Shown piece by piece: positions 44,305-54,591 of a stretch of DNA of 64,000 nt. The stretch comes from Kiloniella laminariae (lineage in GTDB: Bacteria; Pseudomonadota; Alphaproteobacteria; Kiloniellales; Kiloniellaceae): positions 1-64,000 of the forward strand of contig NZ_JAPWGY010000007.1 in the NCBI RefSeq assembly GCF_027214005.1, read 5' to 3'. The first letter of the stretch is position 1. Every line of letters starts with the position of its first letter. A model generated the notes under the pieces. The model did no database searches, was not told where the DNA came from, and was given only the letters and a program-made list of their open reading frames with translations. The position numbers were made by a program, and so were the translations under genes.

Positions 44305-46263
44305 ATGTGTGGCATTGCCGGGTTTCTAGAAAACGCTGCGGATCGTAGTGACGAAGGTCTGTCCCGGCTGGCCATGGCAATGGCAAACGCACTGTTGCAT
44401 CGTGGGCCGGATAGTGGTGATGCCTGGGCGGAAGCATCAACCGGTATTGCGCTGTCGCATCGGCGGCTGGCTATTGTTGATCTGTCTTCGGCCGGGGCTC
44501 AGCCAATGGTTTCTGCCTGTGGCCGTTATGTTCTTGCCTATAACGGCGAAGTTTATAATCACAATGATATTCGCCCAGAACTGGAAGAAAACGGAATCAA
44601 ATTTCGTGGACATTCCGACACAGAGGTAATTCTCGAAGGCTGTGCGCGTTGGGGTATTAAGGCCACAGTTCGGAAGTTGATTGGCATGTTTGCCTTTGCT
44701 TTGTGGGATCGCCATGAAAGGCGTTTGACACTTGTCCGCGATCGTTTGGGAATCAAGCCTCTTTACTGGGCACAAACCTCAAAAAGCTTTTTGTTTGGTT
44801 CCGAGCTCAAGGCCCTGAGGTCACATCCTGACTGTCCTGGAGAAATTAACCGTAATTCTGTTGCGGGTTTTCTTCGGCACAACTATATCGGTGGAGCGAA
44901 CAGCATATACCAGGGGGTCAATAAACTTGAACCCGGATGGATGTTAAGCGTGCGAGCAGGGGAAGAACCCGTTCTGGAACGGTACTGGTCACTGGATGAT
45001 GTTGTCGCCGAGGCTCAGGCCAAGCCTTTTACGGGTAGTGACACAGAGGCCGTTGACGCGCTTCATGACCTTTTGATGGATGCTACTGGTCGAAGAATGA
45101 TGGCAGATGTGCCACTGGGGGCATTTCTGTCCGGAGGAATCGATTCTTCAACCGTTGTTGCCTTGATGCAAGCTCAGAGTGAGAGAGCAGTCAAAACCTT
45201 TTCTATCGGGTTTAATGAAGAAGGGTATAACGAGGCCAGGCATGCAGCCGAAGTGGCGCGTCATCTGAAAACAGATCATACGGAACTTTATGTTTCTCCA
45301 TCGGAAGCGCGGGATGTGATTCCTCAACTTCCATTCTATTTTGACGAGCCCTTTTCTGATTCTTCGCAGATACCGACGTATCTCGTTTCCAAGATGACGA
45401 GAGGACATGTCACCGTTGCCTTGTCAGGCGATGGGGGGGATGAACTGTTTGGTGGTTATACGCGGTATTTTACGGCAGAGAAATACGGCAGGTCGCTGTT
45501 TGGGCAGCCGCAAGCGTTGCGGAATTTAGAGGCGTACGCTATCCGAAGTTTATCGCCATCAACCTGGGATAGTTTAAGCAATATTATTCCGGCCAGTCGT
45601 CGTCCTTCCCTGTTTGGTGATAAGCTCTATAAGCTAGCAAATTTGCTGAATGGTGAACGAGACGATTTTTATCGTGGATTGATTAGTCATTGGCACAATC
45701 CAGATGATCTGGTTATCGGTGGCGTCGAGCCACGAGGCCTGGTCTGGGATGAAGCGGTCAAGCAGAGAGTCCCCGACTTCATTGACCGGATGCAGTATCT
45801 CGACACCATGACCTATCTGCCTGATGATATTCTGACCAAGGTGGATCGTGCTTCTATGGCTGTCTCTCTTGAGGCCCGGGTTCCACTGCTGGATCACAGG
45901 GTTGTAGATTTTGCCTGGAGGCTTCCCCGCCATATGAAGATCCGAAACGGACAGGGGAAATGGTTGTTGCGTCAGGTTCTTTACAAATATGTCCCAAAAG
46001 AAATGGTTGAGCGTCCCAAGATGGGCTTTGGTGTGCCGATTGATGCCTGGTTACGCGGACCACTGCGTGAATGGGCTGAGGAGCTATTGTCGCCGGCTGC
46101 CCTTCAGAGTACGGGCTTGCTGGAATCAGCACCTGTCCAGAAGAAGTGGCAAGAGCATCTCTCTGGGCGACGGAACTGGCAGTATCTTTTGTGGGATGTC
46201 TTGATGTTACAGGCGTGGCATCACGAACATTGTAAACCCGTAGCAATGCAGAAATATGCTTGA
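44305..46263 (+). CDS. Asparagine synthase-type glutamine amidotransferase (paralogue 4)
   Basis: 652 residues with the complete catalytic set: MCGIAGFL with Cys2, HRGPDSGDAW, YNGEVYNHNDIRP, the PP-loop SGGIDSS near residue 276 and SGDGGDELFGGY. TYLPDDILTKVDRASMAVSL and KMGFGVPIDAWLRGPLREW are typical of exopolysaccharide-cluster amidotransferases. AGGAG lies nine bases before the ATG. It is GC-richer than the glycan genes to its left but resembles the 997 paralogue in subfamily. It is divergent from the MarR_EPS/NusG operon and shares the palindrome region with it. Confidence 0.91.
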   Translation: MCGIAGFLENAADRSDEGLSRLAMAMANALLHRGPDSGDAWAEASTGIALSHRRLAIVDLSSAGAQPMVSACGRYVLAYNGEVYNHNDIRPELEENGIKFRGHSDTEVILEGCARWGIKATVRKLIGMFAFALWDRHERRLTLVRDRLGIKPLYWAQTSKSFLFGSELKALRSHPDCPGEINRNSVAGFLRHNYIGGANSIYQGVNKLEPGWMLSVRAGEEPVLERYWSLDDVVAEAQAKPFTGSDTEAVDALHDLLMDATGRRMMADVPLGAFLSGGIDSSTVVALMQAQSERAVKTFSIGFNEEGYNEARHAAEVARHLKTDHTELYVSPSEARDVIPQLPFYFDEPFSDSSQIPTYLVSKMTRGHVTVALSGDGGDELFGGYTRYFTAEKYGRSLFGQPQALRNLEAYAIRSLSPSTWDSLSNIIPASRRPSLFGDKLYKLANLLNGERDDFYRGLISHWHNPDDLVIGGVEPRGLVWDEAVKQRVPDFIDRMQYLDTMTYLPDDILTKVDRASMAVSLEARVPLLDHRVVDFAWRLPRHMKIRNGQGKWLLRQVLYKYVPKEMVERPKMGFGVPIDAWLRGPLREWAEELLSPAALQSTGLLESAPVQKKWQEHLSGRRNWQYLLWDVLMLQAWHHEHCKPVAMQKYA

Positions 46264-46295
46264 TAATGGAGTGTTTTTGAAGGGGACCTTAGAAT

Positions 46296-47129
46296 TTATG
46301 CTTTCAGCTTCCCCAATACTCCGTCCATCGCTTTGGTCCAGGCGCTGATCCCCTGCTGGTTGCGGAGCTGTTTCAGCCCGTCGAGGGTGAAGGTGCCGGG
46401 GGTGGCGATGCCCTGGGTGATGTCTTGTAGCGTCTCGTTCTTTTTTAACAAACCATAGGCAGTCGCGCCGCGGATGTTGTGCAGGATCATCTCACGGGTT
46501 TTGTCCTCGGGCAGACCCTTGTTTGTAAGCCAGTCTGCCAGATCGCCAAAAAACTCATAGAGCCAGCCGTTCATGCAAGAAGCAACCAGGGCGAGGTCAA
46601 ACTGTTCTTCACTTTCGAGGGCGACAGGCGTTCCGGTGAAACGGGCCAGCGCCTCGACGAGAGGGTGGGAAGGGAAAATCGGGATGATGCCTTCGCCAGC
46701 TTCAATTGAGCAAACCGGGATCATGCGAACCAGTTGCTCCGGCAAGGGCCCTGCAGCACGATGTTCATCCAAAGAGATACCTGCGATTGCTGAAATTACA
46801 ATCTGGTCTGACCGGAAGGTAAGATCTTTCAGCAGATCAGCCAGCTGGTGAGGCCGAACGGAAAGCAGCAGCATGCTGGCGCGGTCAATGACTTCCTGAT
46901 TACTGCCTGCAACAAGACAGCTCTGTTCTTTTGCCAGTGTTCGCGCGACTTCTGCATTGCGTGGTGACAGGACGACCTGTCCGGAAAAGCCACCACGGCG
47001 TAATCCTGCAAGGGTGTAGCTGGCAAAGTGTCCCACGCCCAGAATTCCCAAAACAGGCAAGGCGGGATGAAGATCCTGTCGGAGGAGATTGGCGGTTTGC
47101 TGGGAAGGAGGAGAGGCGGGTTTGGGCAT
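46296..47129 (-). CDS. Pyrroline-5-carboxylate reductase-family protein (ProC-like)
   Basis: About 277 residues from the chosen start, the usual ProC length. The NAD(P) motif is VLGILGVGHFASYTLAGL. SAIAGISLDEHRAAGP and RMIPVCSIEAGEGIIPIFP fit the family middle region, and TREMILHNIRGATAYGLL / TPGTFTLDGLKQLRNQQG the C-terminal helical domain. The frame opens at 47270, but the ATG at 47129 has AGGA seven bases upstream and avoids an atypical N-terminal extension. It probably reduces an imine such as pyrroline-5-carboxylate. The canonical SV-K-AG residues are altered, so substrate specificity is uncertain. It is convergent with the amidotransferase. Confidence 0.8.
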   Translation of the reverse strand: MPKPASPPSQQTANLLRQDLHPALPVLGILGVGHFASYTLAGLRRGGFSGQVVLSPRNAEVARTLAKEQSCLVAGSNQEVIDRASMLLLSVRPHQLADLLKDLTFRSDQIVISAIAGISLDEHRAAGPLPEQLVRMIPVCSIEAGEGIIPIFPSHPLVEALARFTGTPVALESEEQFDLALVASCMNGWLYEFFGDLADWLTNKGLPEDKTREMILHNIRGATAYGLLKKNETLQDITQGIATPGTFTLDGLKQLRNQQGISAWTKAMDGVLGKLKA

Positions 47130-47427
47130 GGTCTCGTCCTGACAAGATCGGAGGTGGGGGGCGACAGGTAACTGGTGTTTCAGTCTATATCGCTCTTGGG
47201 CTTCGCGACCAGTCTTGATTCTGCCTGTGATACGTTTGGAATATTTTGCAAATACAGGAATAGTAAACATATGTTGCCTATCTCAGTTAGGTTCTGCTAG
47301 CGTGTATTCTCAATTTCCAGCCCGCAGATTTTGTCCCCGTTTCAGGATAAATTTCAGGTTTGAGCTGAACAGCTCTGCCACGGCGGGAGGCCTATAAAAA
47401 TAACCAAAGAAAAGTAAGGAGCTAGGA

Positions 47428-48816
47428 ATGAGTGCTCTGGAGCAGGTGCTCTCTCATGTTGATAATCACTTGGAAGAGAGTATCGAGAGACTTTTTGATC
47501 TTGTCCGGATCGAGAGTATTTCTACAGATCCGGCCTACAAGGCAGAATGTCTCAAGGCGGCCCAATGGCTGGAACGTGAGCTGAAAGGCCTGCAGTTTGA
47601 CGCATCGGTTCGCCCAACCCCGGGACACCCGATGGTGGTGGCGCATACGCCGGATCAGAGCGAAGGGCCGCATGTTCTGTTTTATGGACATTATGATGTG
47701 CAACCGGTTGACCCACTCGAGCTGTGGGATGAACCGCCGTTTGAACCTTATATTTCCGAGCAGCCTGATGGTTCCAAGCAACTCAAGGGGCGCGGCACCT
47801 CAGATGATAAGGGCCAACTGCTTACCTTTGTTGAAGCTTGCCGAGCCTGGCGGGCCGTGACGGGCAAGTTGCCGCTGAATGCTTCGATCCTGTTTGAAGG
47901 AGAAGAGGAAACCGGGAGCCCGAGTCTGGATGCTTTTCTGGCAGCAAACAGGGATGAGCTGCGCGCGGATCTGGCGCTGGTTTGTGATACAACCATGTGG
48001 GATCGCGATACCCCCGCGATCACGGTCCAGCTGCGCGGGATGATGAAAGAAAACCTGGTTATCAAGGCCGCCAGCCGGGATCTGCACTCTGGTGCCTATG
48101 GCTCCTCGGCGCGCAATCCTATTCATGTGTTGTCCAGAATTCTTGCAGATCTGCGTGATGACAAAGGGCGCGTGCAGATTCCCGGTTTCTATGATGGCGT
48201 CGAAGAACTGTCGCCGGAGATGAAACAGCAGTGGGACGGCCTCGGCTTTGATGGTGCCGCCTATCTCAAGGAAGTGGGGTTGTCCATTCCTGCTGGCGAA
48301 GAGGGCTATAATGTTCTTGAACAACTGACTGCAAGGCCGACCTGTGAAGTCAATGGCATCTGGGGGGGATATACCGGTCAGGGCTCAAAGACTGTTATTC
48401 CAGCTGAGGCAAATGCGAAGTTGACGTTTCGCCTTGTTGGCACGCAGGATCCGGCAAAAATCCGTGCGGCTTTCCGGACGTTTGTCGAGGCCCGCTTGCC
48501 GGCAGATTGCAGTGTTGAATATGAATCTGTTGGCGGCGAATTTGGTCCCTTGAGTGTGGATACCGATATGCCCTTTATGCAGAAGGTCAAGCAGGCCCTG
48601 TCTGATGAATGGCAGAAAGAAGCCGCCTTGATCGGCTCTGGCGGTTCAATTCCCATTACCACAGAATTCCGCCGGGTTCTGGAAATGGAAACCTTGCTGG
48701 TTGGTTTCGCTCTGGATGATGACCGGATACACAGCCCCAATGAAAAATATGATTTGAAATCCTTCCACAAAGGCATTCGCTCCTGGGTTCGGATTATTGA
48801 GGCCCTGTCGCGTTAA
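47428..48816 (+). CDS. M20-family metallodipeptidase
   Basis: 462 residues, the typical length of dipeptidases with a lid domain. The metal site is built from GHYDVQPVDP, GRGTSDDKGQL (bridging Asp), FEGEEETGSPSLD (catalytic Glu pair), LVCDTTMWD and the late DDRIHSPNEKYD His. LHSGAYGSSARNP lies at the dimer/lid domain. It should hydrolyse dipeptides or acylated amino acids in the cytoplasm using two zinc ions. AAGGAG lies just before the ATG. It is transcribed alone, ending at a shared terminator with yeiH. Confidence 0.92.
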   Translation: MSALEQVLSHVDNHLEESIERLFDLVRIESISTDPAYKAECLKAAQWLERELKGLQFDASVRPTPGHPMVVAHTPDQSEGPHVLFYGHYDVQPVDPLELWDEPPFEPYISEQPDGSKQLKGRGTSDDKGQLLTFVEACRAWRAVTGKLPLNASILFEGEEETGSPSLDAFLAANRDELRADLALVCDTTMWDRDTPAITVQLRGMMKENLVIKAASRDLHSGAYGSSARNPIHVLSRILADLRDDKGRVQIPGFYDGVEELSPEMKQQWDGLGFDGAAYLKEVGLSIPAGEEGYNVLEQLTARPTCEVNGIWGGYTGQGSKTVIPAEANAKLTFRLVGTQDPAKIRAAFRTFVEARLPADCSVEYESVGGEFGPLSVDTDMPFMQKVKQALSDEWQKEAALIGSGGSIPITTEFRRVLEMETLLVGFALDDDRIHSPNEKYDLKSFHKGIRSWVRIIEALSR

Positions 48817-48852
48817 GACGTGCGTTACAGAGAACTCTGTTGTGTTCTGAAA

Positions 48853-48889
48853 AACAGGAGGGGCGGGAGTTTATTCTGCCCCTCCTGTT
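48853..48889. terminator. Bidirectional terminator between the M20 and YeiH genes
   Basis: Perfect 12-bp arms AACAGGAGGGGC (48853-48864) and GCCCCTCCTGTT (48878-48889) enclose a 13-base loop. The two flanking genes converge on it. The outer bases are A-rich on the left and T-rich on the right (ATTTCT), so it can stop transcription in both directions. Confidence 0.82.
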
Positions 48890-48916
48890 ATTTCTGCTCT
48901 TGAACAGTCCTGAATG

Positions 48917-49924
48917 TCAGCGCAGGAAAAAAACGCTCGCGATAATCAAACCGGCGATAATCAGGGTTTCGATGACGACCAGGAACAGGGCCTGATGGCC
49001 AATTTTCAAGACGTCGCGCAGAGATGTCTTGAGGCCAACGGCTGCGATGGCTGTAACCAGGCACCAGCGGGAAAGCTCTGAGAGACTGCTGATGATCAGC
49101 TCTGGCAGCAGGCCTGTAGAACGGAGCCCGGTAAAAAAGACAAAACCGATCAAAAAAAGTGGCGGCAGATAGGTAGAGGCTTTGGCCGGGCCTGCCTGCC
49201 TGAATATTGCCGTGACGAATAGTGTAATCGGCACAAGCAAAGCCACGCGGAACAGTTTGGCAACAGTGGCGGCGTCTCCTGATTCTGGCGAGATGGAATA
49301 GCCCGCACCCACAACCTGGGCGACATCATGAATGGTGCCCCCAAGGAAAAAACCAGCCTCTGTGTCGGACATGCCAAGCCAGAGGGCAACGGGGGGATAG
49401 AGGACCATGGCGATGGTACTGAGGGTGGTCACTGCAACGACGGCAAACAGTGTGGTCCGTTCAGAATCATCAGAATTTGGCATTGCAGCAGAGATTGCTA
49501 AAGCCGCGGAGGCCCCGCAAATGGCTGTTGCCCCTCCGGTCAACAAGCCGAACCGTTTGTTGAAACCAAAAAAACCGGCAAGAAGAACGCCAGCAATAAT
49601 TGTGATCACCACCGCCAGAACCAGGATCAGGGCTGCGTCTAGGCCCAGCTGGGCGATCTGTTCAAAGCCGATCCTGATCCCGAGAAGCGCAACCCCGATG
49701 CGCAAGATTGATCGGCTGGTATAGTCGATCCCTGCTTTTGCCGATGAGCCTTCAATCAGAGAGTTCAGGCTCATGCCTAGAAGGAGAGCATAGAGTAAAG
49801 TTGGCCCGCCATGATGATCGGAGATGAAGGTGGCGGCAAAGGCGAGCACCAGAGCTAATATCACACCGGGAATTCTGCCTGTAATCAGGGGGAAACGCGC
49901 TGCGCCTGAGGCAAGAAGAGACAT
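48917..49924 (-). CDS. YeiH-family (UPF0324) membrane transporter
   Basis: 335 residues, very hydrophobic, with about ten predicted transmembrane segments (for example GVILALVLAFAATFISDHHG, then ALILVLAVVITIIAGVLLAG). The conserved GATAICGASAALAISAAMP and FFLGGTIHDVAQVVGAGYS mark the UPF0324/YeiH family, sometimes called putative sulfate exporters. The transported compound is not established for most members. It precedes, on the same strand, a small gene of unknown function (50025-50306). No LysR-type regulator is adjacent, unlike in E. coli. Confidence 0.88.
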   Translation of the reverse strand: MSLLASGAARFPLITGRIPGVILALVLAFAATFISDHHGGPTLLYALLLGMSLNSLIEGSSAKAGIDYTSRSILRIGVALLGIRIGFEQIAQLGLDAALILVLAVVITIIAGVLLAGFFGFNKRFGLLTGGATAICGASAALAISAAMPNSDDSERTTLFAVVAVTTLSTIAMVLYPPVALWLGMSDTEAGFFLGGTIHDVAQVVGAGYSISPESGDAATVAKLFRVALLVPITLFVTAIFRQAGPAKASTYLPPLFLIGFVFFTGLRSTGLLPELIISSLSELSRWCLVTAIAAVGLKTSLRDVLKIGHQALFLVVIETLIIAGLIIASVFFLR

Positions 49925-50024
49925 GGCTTACTCTGGAATCAAGTGGGTTGAATAGAAATTCGGAACTGGCGCGAGTATAGTCGGCAAGAACGCAAAAGAT
50001 CTATTCAATAGTGAAGGTGGTGTT

Positions 50025-50306
50025 TTATTCAGGGGTGTTCTGAATACCCAGAGTCGAAAAGGTTCTGCTTTTTTCCTGTACTGGCTGGTGTCGCAGGCGA
50101 TTTTTGATCATCCGGTCATGCAGTTTCTCGACCAGGCGGCTTCCGGTTTTTTCAAAAGCCCCGGGAACGAGGGCGTGGCAGAAACAGACGAAACACCCCA
50201 GTCCGAGGTAGAAGGAAAAATAAAGCGCCTGGCCCATGTGTTCCAGATAGCTTTCATGGACAGATAAAGGGTGAGTGATAAATAGTTTGCTCCACAAGCT
50301 GGTCAT
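50025..50306 (-). CDS. Small membrane-associated protein, DUF6356-like
   Basis: 93 residues. SVHESYLEHMGQALYFSFYL resembles the DUF6356 signature (H-P-x-S-V-x-E-x-Y-x-E-H). One hydrophobic stretch at about residues 25-45 (FSFYLGLGCFVCFCHALVPG) probably spans the membrane, followed by a basic C-terminal tail. A clear GGGAGG ribosome site lies upstream. Function is unknown. It lies between yeiH and the divergent Lrp-type regulator. Confidence 0.75.
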   Translation of the reverse strand: MTSLWSKLFITHPLSVHESYLEHMGQALYFSFYLGLGCFVCFCHALVPGAFEKTGSRLVEKLHDRMIKNRLRHQPVQEKSRTFSTLGIQNTPE

Positions 50307-50349
50307 AACAGCCTCCCTGTTTTTTATTATTGACTCCTAATGGTATAAC

Positions 50350-50378
50350 TTGATGACAGGGAAATATTTTCTCATAAT
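50350..50378 (+). promoter_or_regulatory. Candidate sigma70 promoter of the Lrp-family gene
   Basis: TTGATG (50350-50355) and CATAAT (50373-50378) are separated by 17 bases, giving a four-of-six -35 and a five-of-six -10. It lies in an AT-rich divergent intergenic region about 50 bases before the regulator's ATG. The AT-rich, partly dyad-symmetric surroundings would suit autoregulation by an Lrp-type protein. Confidence 0.5.
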
Positions 50379-50430
50379 ATCATCACTATTATAAAATTAT
50401 TGAGATTATTTCACAATAAATGAGGGTTTT

Positions 50431-50895
50431 ATGAAGCTTGATGCAACGGATCGACGCATTCTAAAAGAGTTGCAGAGGGATGCGGGGCGACCGGCATCAG
50501 AGATTGCAGAGATCGTCAATCTGTCGACCAATGCCTGTTGGCGCCGGATCAAGCTTCTGCAAGAAGAAGGGATTATCCGAAAACAGGTCGCGCTGGTCGA
50601 TGCCGAGAAGGTCGATATGGGGTTGACTGTCTTTGTCGAAATCCGGACATCCCAACATGATGAAGCCTGGTTGGAGCGTTTCTCTAAAGGGGTCAGTCAG
50701 ATTGATGAAGTGGTTGAATTTCACCGCCTGAATGGAAATGTTGATTATCTGCTGAAAATTATTGTTTCAAGCATTGCTGATTACGACCGGGTCTATAAAA
50801 AAATTATCCGTACAGTGCCATTACATGATGTGACTTCCTATTTTTCCATGGAGCGGATCAAGGAAACAACAGAGATTCCGCTGGATAAAAGATAG
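50431..50895 (+). CDS. Lrp/AsnC-family transcriptional regulator
   Basis: 154 residues. The N-terminal helix-turn-helix (LDATDRRILKELQRDAGRPA, SEIAEIVNLSTNACWRRIKL, LQEEGIIRKQVAL) is followed by the RAM ligand-binding domain (VFVEIRTSQHDEAWLERFS, VVEFHRLNGNVDYLLKIIV). It probably senses an amino acid or amine and controls the adjacent FAD-dependent oxidoreductase, which starts 99 bases downstream in the same direction. Confidence 0.92.
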   Translation: MKLDATDRRILKELQRDAGRPASEIAEIVNLSTNACWRRIKLLQEEGIIRKQVALVDAEKVDMGLTVFVEIRTSQHDEAWLERFSKGVSQIDEVVEFHRLNGNVDYLLKIIVSSIADYDRVYKKIIRTVPLHDVTSYFSMERIKETTEIPLDKR

Positions 50896-50994
50896 CCGCT
50901 GAAGGACCAGAATTCCCTTCCTCTATCCCACTGCCCATGGCAGCATGCGATCACTTCATCCCCCCATAGCCATTCCGCTGATGAGAGAAGAGAA

Positions 50995-52296
50995 ATGACT
51001 GAAGTGAAGTCTTTTACACATCGCCCTTATTGGTGGGCAGATGCCCGTTTTGAACCAGACCGTTTTTCTGAAAAAGGACTGCCGCCAGTGCAGGCCGATG
51101 TTGTCATTGTCGGAGCTGGTTATACAGGCTTGTCAGCAGCTTTGACGCTGGCGCGGGCGGGGCGTTCTGTCGTGGTTCTGGATGCGGAACGTCCAGGGTG
51201 GGGGTGTTCGGCGCGCAATGGCGGTCTGTTGGGACCGAGCTTTCATAAACTGGGTCTGGCGGGTCTGTCCCAGGCCTATGGTGCCGAGAAGGCCCGTGCA
51301 ATCATGCGTGAGAGTATGGAGAGTATGCACTCTCTGGTTTCCTTTATCCGGGACGAGAAGATTGATTGCGAACTGAACATGGTGGGGCGGTTTCGGGGTG
51401 TTGCGCATCCTGGACATTATGATTCTCTGGCCCGACAGGTTGAGAGCTTACAGAAAGACCTTGGGCTAAATGCCTATATGGTCTCGAAGGCTAATCAGCA
51501 TCAGGAAATTGGCTCTGATCTCTATCATGGCGGAGCTGTATACGAGGATGACGGAAGCCTGCAGCCGGGATTGCTGGTTCAGGGGTTGTTGGAGCGGGCC
51601 GTCGCCGCAGGTGCAAAAGTTTATAGCAAACAGGCTGTGCTGGATATCAGCGGACAGACCGGTGCGCTGGAAGTTCGTACTGCCAGCCAGACGGTTAAAG
51701 CCAGGAATGTGGTTGTGGCAACCAATGGCTATACATCCAAAAATCTGAAATGGTTCCGGCGTCGATTGATCCCGATCCGCTCGGCCATTATTGCGACGGA
51801 GGCTTTGAGTGAAGAAAAAATTCGTGAACTTTCTCCTAAGTTAAGGGGGCATGGGGACACGCATCGACTGGTGTTCTATTATCGACCTTCTGCTGATGGC
51901 CGACGGATGATTTTTGGCGGGCGGGCACAATCGCTGAAGGAAAATCCGGCTGAGTATGTCAGTTATCTGAGCAAATCCATGCGTCGGGTTTTCCCCCAGC
52001 TTGGCGATGCGTCTGTTGAATATGGCTGGTCCGGCGTTGTGGCCTATACCTTTGATCATGCCCCCCATGTCGGCGAGGTCGAGGGGGTTCATTACGCGAT
52101 TGGCTATTGTGGCTCAGGCGTTGGACGAGCTGTGTATTTTGGACGGAAAGCGGCGCTTAAAATTCTTGGCTCTCCCGAGGGACGAACGGCGCTGGATGAT
52201 CTCTCGTTCAAGAGCCGGCCGCTCTATAATGGAAATCCGTGGTTTATGCCTTTTATGATTCGCTGGCATGATTTTGCTGACCGGATGGGGTGGTAG
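50995..52296 (+). CDS. FAD-dependent amine oxidase, PuuB-like (DAO family)
   Basis: 433 residues. The FAD-binding motif VVIVGAGYTGLSAALTLARA lies near residue 36. PGWGCSARNGGLLGPSFHKL is typical of gamma-glutamylputrescine oxidase and related DAO enzymes. RRLIPIRSAIIATEAL and YGWSGVVAYTFDHAPHVGEV complete the family layout. It oxidises an amine with O2, giving an aldehyde, NH3 and H2O2. The substrate may be a gamma-glutamylated or free polyamine. No PuuA-type synthetase is adjacent, so the assignment stays at family level. The Lrp-family gene upstream is the probable regulator. Confidence 0.86.
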   Translation: MTEVKSFTHRPYWWADARFEPDRFSEKGLPPVQADVVIVGAGYTGLSAALTLARAGRSVVVLDAERPGWGCSARNGGLLGPSFHKLGLAGLSQAYGAEKARAIMRESMESMHSLVSFIRDEKIDCELNMVGRFRGVAHPGHYDSLARQVESLQKDLGLNAYMVSKANQHQEIGSDLYHGGAVYEDDGSLQPGLLVQGLLERAVAAGAKVYSKQAVLDISGQTGALEVRTASQTVKARNVVVATNGYTSKNLKWFRRRLIPIRSAIIATEALSEEKIRELSPKLRGHGDTHRLVFYYRPSADGRRMIFGGRAQSLKENPAEYVSYLSKSMRRVFPQLGDASVEYGWSGVVAYTFDHAPHVGEVEGVHYAIGYCGSGVGRAVYFGRKAALKILGSPEGRTALDDLSFKSRPLYNGNPWFMPFMIRWHDFADRMGW

Positions 52297-52540
52297 ATTG
52301 TATCTGCTGGGTTGATTTGCATCGAAAATACTTCAGGCGCTGGGGCTGTCGAGCAAAATTTCTAACAATGGTGCTTAATAAAAACATTACCAAATCAGGG
52401 TAGTGTTGTGCCTGTTGTTTGCGCGTTTTGCGTGACGTACAAGGTGGTTCCTTTGAATTTGTGCTATAAGTTGAATTCCTGGCCTTCTTTTCAGTAAAAG
52501 AATTTCAGGCTTGTTGAGACAACAGAGCGCTGGGGGATGG

Positions 52541-54379
52541 ATGCGGCAGTTAGTAGTTATCGAGCGACGCGTGGCTCTGGCACTGGTCGCTTCCTTGCTT
52601 TTGGCCGTTCTTGCGGGGGGGCTTTTGGTGTCCTCGGTACTGTCGCTGCGGCAATTGGAAGAGTCGGGCTATCAGAATACGGGATGGGATATCTATACGG
52701 TCCAGTCGGAGTATTACCGGCTGCTGGATGCATTACATGAAGCTGAACATCGGCGGACTGACGCCCGTGAGACGATCAAAACCCGATTTGATGTGTTCTA
52801 TAGCCGGGTAGATGACATAAAACGGGGCACGGTTTCCCGCAGTCTGCAAGACGAAGTTTTTTTTAAGGATGCGATCAGCCGGTTTGATGAACTGATCAGG
52901 AATCTTGATCCGGTATCAAATGATGAAACCCTTCCTATAGACGAGTATCTTGAGATCATGCTTCGTGAATTGACTGCCTATGATGGTGTTGTTCGCGGTT
53001 TTGTCTCTGACAGTCGTCGTATCCTCAACCAGAACAACTACAAAGGTCGGGCCAAGGTAGCTCAGTTATATGGCTGGGTTCTTGTTTCTTTTGTTCTGTT
53101 GTTCGGGGTTCTTGCTTTCATGTTTTTCCTCATGATCCGGCAAATGCAGACGATCCAGAGATCAAAAGAAGAGGCTGATCGTGCCAATCTGGCGATGGGA
53201 GAATTCCTGGCCACGATGAGCCACGAGATCCGAACCCCGATGAACGGTATTCTGGGGATGACCCATGTTCTTTTGGCCGAAGAACCGCATTCCAAATTAA
53301 AGGATCAGTTGGAGATTATTCGGGAATCAGGCTCGATCCTGATGGGACTACTGAACGATATACTTGATATCTCCAAGATCGAGGCAAAGCTTTTACGGGT
53401 GGAAGAGCATGACTTTGATTTTCTGGATCTGGTCAAGGCGGCCTACAACCTCTGGAAGCCGCGGGCGGCAAGTAAATCGCTGGAGCTCGATCTTGTTGTC
53501 GCCCCTGATATGCCCCGGGTCCTCAAGGCCGATCCTGTACGTATACGACAGATTCTTTACAACCTGATCAGTAACGCGATTAATTACACCGATCAGGGGG
53601 CCGTAAAAATATCCATCGGCTTTCAAAATAGGATTGATGGCCGGATCGATCTTCTGCTCTCGGTCCAGGATACAGGCCCCGGCATTGCCAAGGAGGAACT
53701 GACCCGTCTGTTTGACAAGTTCACTCAAGGGAGTGCACAGCGTGCACAGCATGCCCGGCGTTTTGGCGGCACCGGACTTGGACTTGCGATCTGTAAAGAG
53801 CTTTCAAGACTAATGGGGGGAGATATTCTGGTCGAAAGCCAGGAAGGAAAGGGAAGTACCTTTTCACTGCTCTTGCCCTGTGCGTTAGGAAATCCTGCTG
53901 AAATCGATGATTCTCTTGACGGCAATATCAGCTATCTTCTGCAACCGCAGGACCAGATTTCCTCACTCCGGGTGCTGGTTGTCGAGGATAACGAGATCAA
54001 TCGCTTTGTCTTGAGCGCCATGCTGAAAAAGGCCGGTCATGATGTAGATCTGGTGACCAACGGCCTTGAAGCCGTGAATGCAGTGACGCACCGAAGTTAC
54101 GATCTGGTCTTTATGGATATCCAGATGCCGGAAATGGATGGTGTTGAAGCTACGAAAAAAATTCGCAGTAGTGAGCTGGATTCATCCGGCATGTTTATTG
54201 TTGCCTTAACGGCGAATGCTATGGCCGGGGATAAAGAACGTTATCTGGCTGCAGGAATGGATGATTATCTCTCAAAACCGATTTCACCTGCTGATCTGCG
54301 TCGCATACTTCTCGCCGCTTCGGGCAAGAACAAGGCTTATTATACGGGTGACGATGCCAGCCGGGTGATGCCCGAGTAA
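52541..54379 (+). CDS. Membrane hybrid sensor histidine kinase/response regulator
   Basis: About 612 residues. The first transmembrane helix ([19 protein letters not shown]) and the second ([20 protein letters not shown]) enclose a periplasmic sensor of about 150 residues. HisKA follows with [13 protein letters not shown], then the HATPase domain ([47 protein letters not shown]), and a C-terminal receiver with [13 protein letters not shown] and the phospho-acceptor Asp in [13 protein letters not shown]. No output domain or Hpt is present, so a separate partner must complete the relay. The frame opens at a TTG at 52511; the ATG at 52541 is preferred. The ligand is unknown. Confidence 0.9.
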   Translation: MRQLVVIERRVALALVASLLLAVLAGGLLVSSVLSLRQLEESGYQNTGWDIYTVQSEYYRLLDALHEAEHRRTDARETIKTRFDVFYSRVDDIKRGTVSRSLQDEVFFKDAISRFDELIRNLDPVSNDETLPIDEYLEIMLRELTAYDGVVRGFVSDSRRILNQNNYKGRAKVAQLYGWVLVSFVLLFGVLAFMFFLMIRQMQTIQRSKEEADRANLAMGEFLATMSHEIRTPMNGILGMTHVLLAEEPHSKLKDQLEIIRESGSILMGLLNDILDISKIEAKLLRVEEHDFDFLDLVKAAYNLWKPRAASKSLELDLVVAPDMPRVLKADPVRIRQILYNLISNAINYTDQGAVKISIGFQNRIDGRIDLLLSVQDTGPGIAKEELTRLFDKFTQGSAQRAQHARRFGGTGLGLAICKELSRLMGGDILVESQEGKGSTFSLLLPCALGNPAEIDDSLDGNISYLLQPQDQISSLRVLVVEDNEINRFVLSAMLKKAGHDVDLVTNGLEAVNAVTHRSYDLVFMDIQMPEMDGVEATKKIRSSELDSSGMFIVALTANAMAGDKERYLAAGMDDYLSKPISPADLRRILLAASGKNKAYYTGDDASRVMPE

Positions 54380-54591
54380 TCTACGGGATAACGTCCGGGC
54401 AACGCCGAGGGGATATCACGGATATTCCGGACCAGATCCCTTCAGGACTGGTGAGCGTTTGGCAGAGTATGTATCTTATTTATTCTCAAATGGAATAAAT
54501 CCTGATAATTATTCCGTATTTTTATGATATATCGGCTCGGATAAGCTCGTTCCAGTTTATTTACTGGAAACTTTTGTCGGGATTGTTAGTC

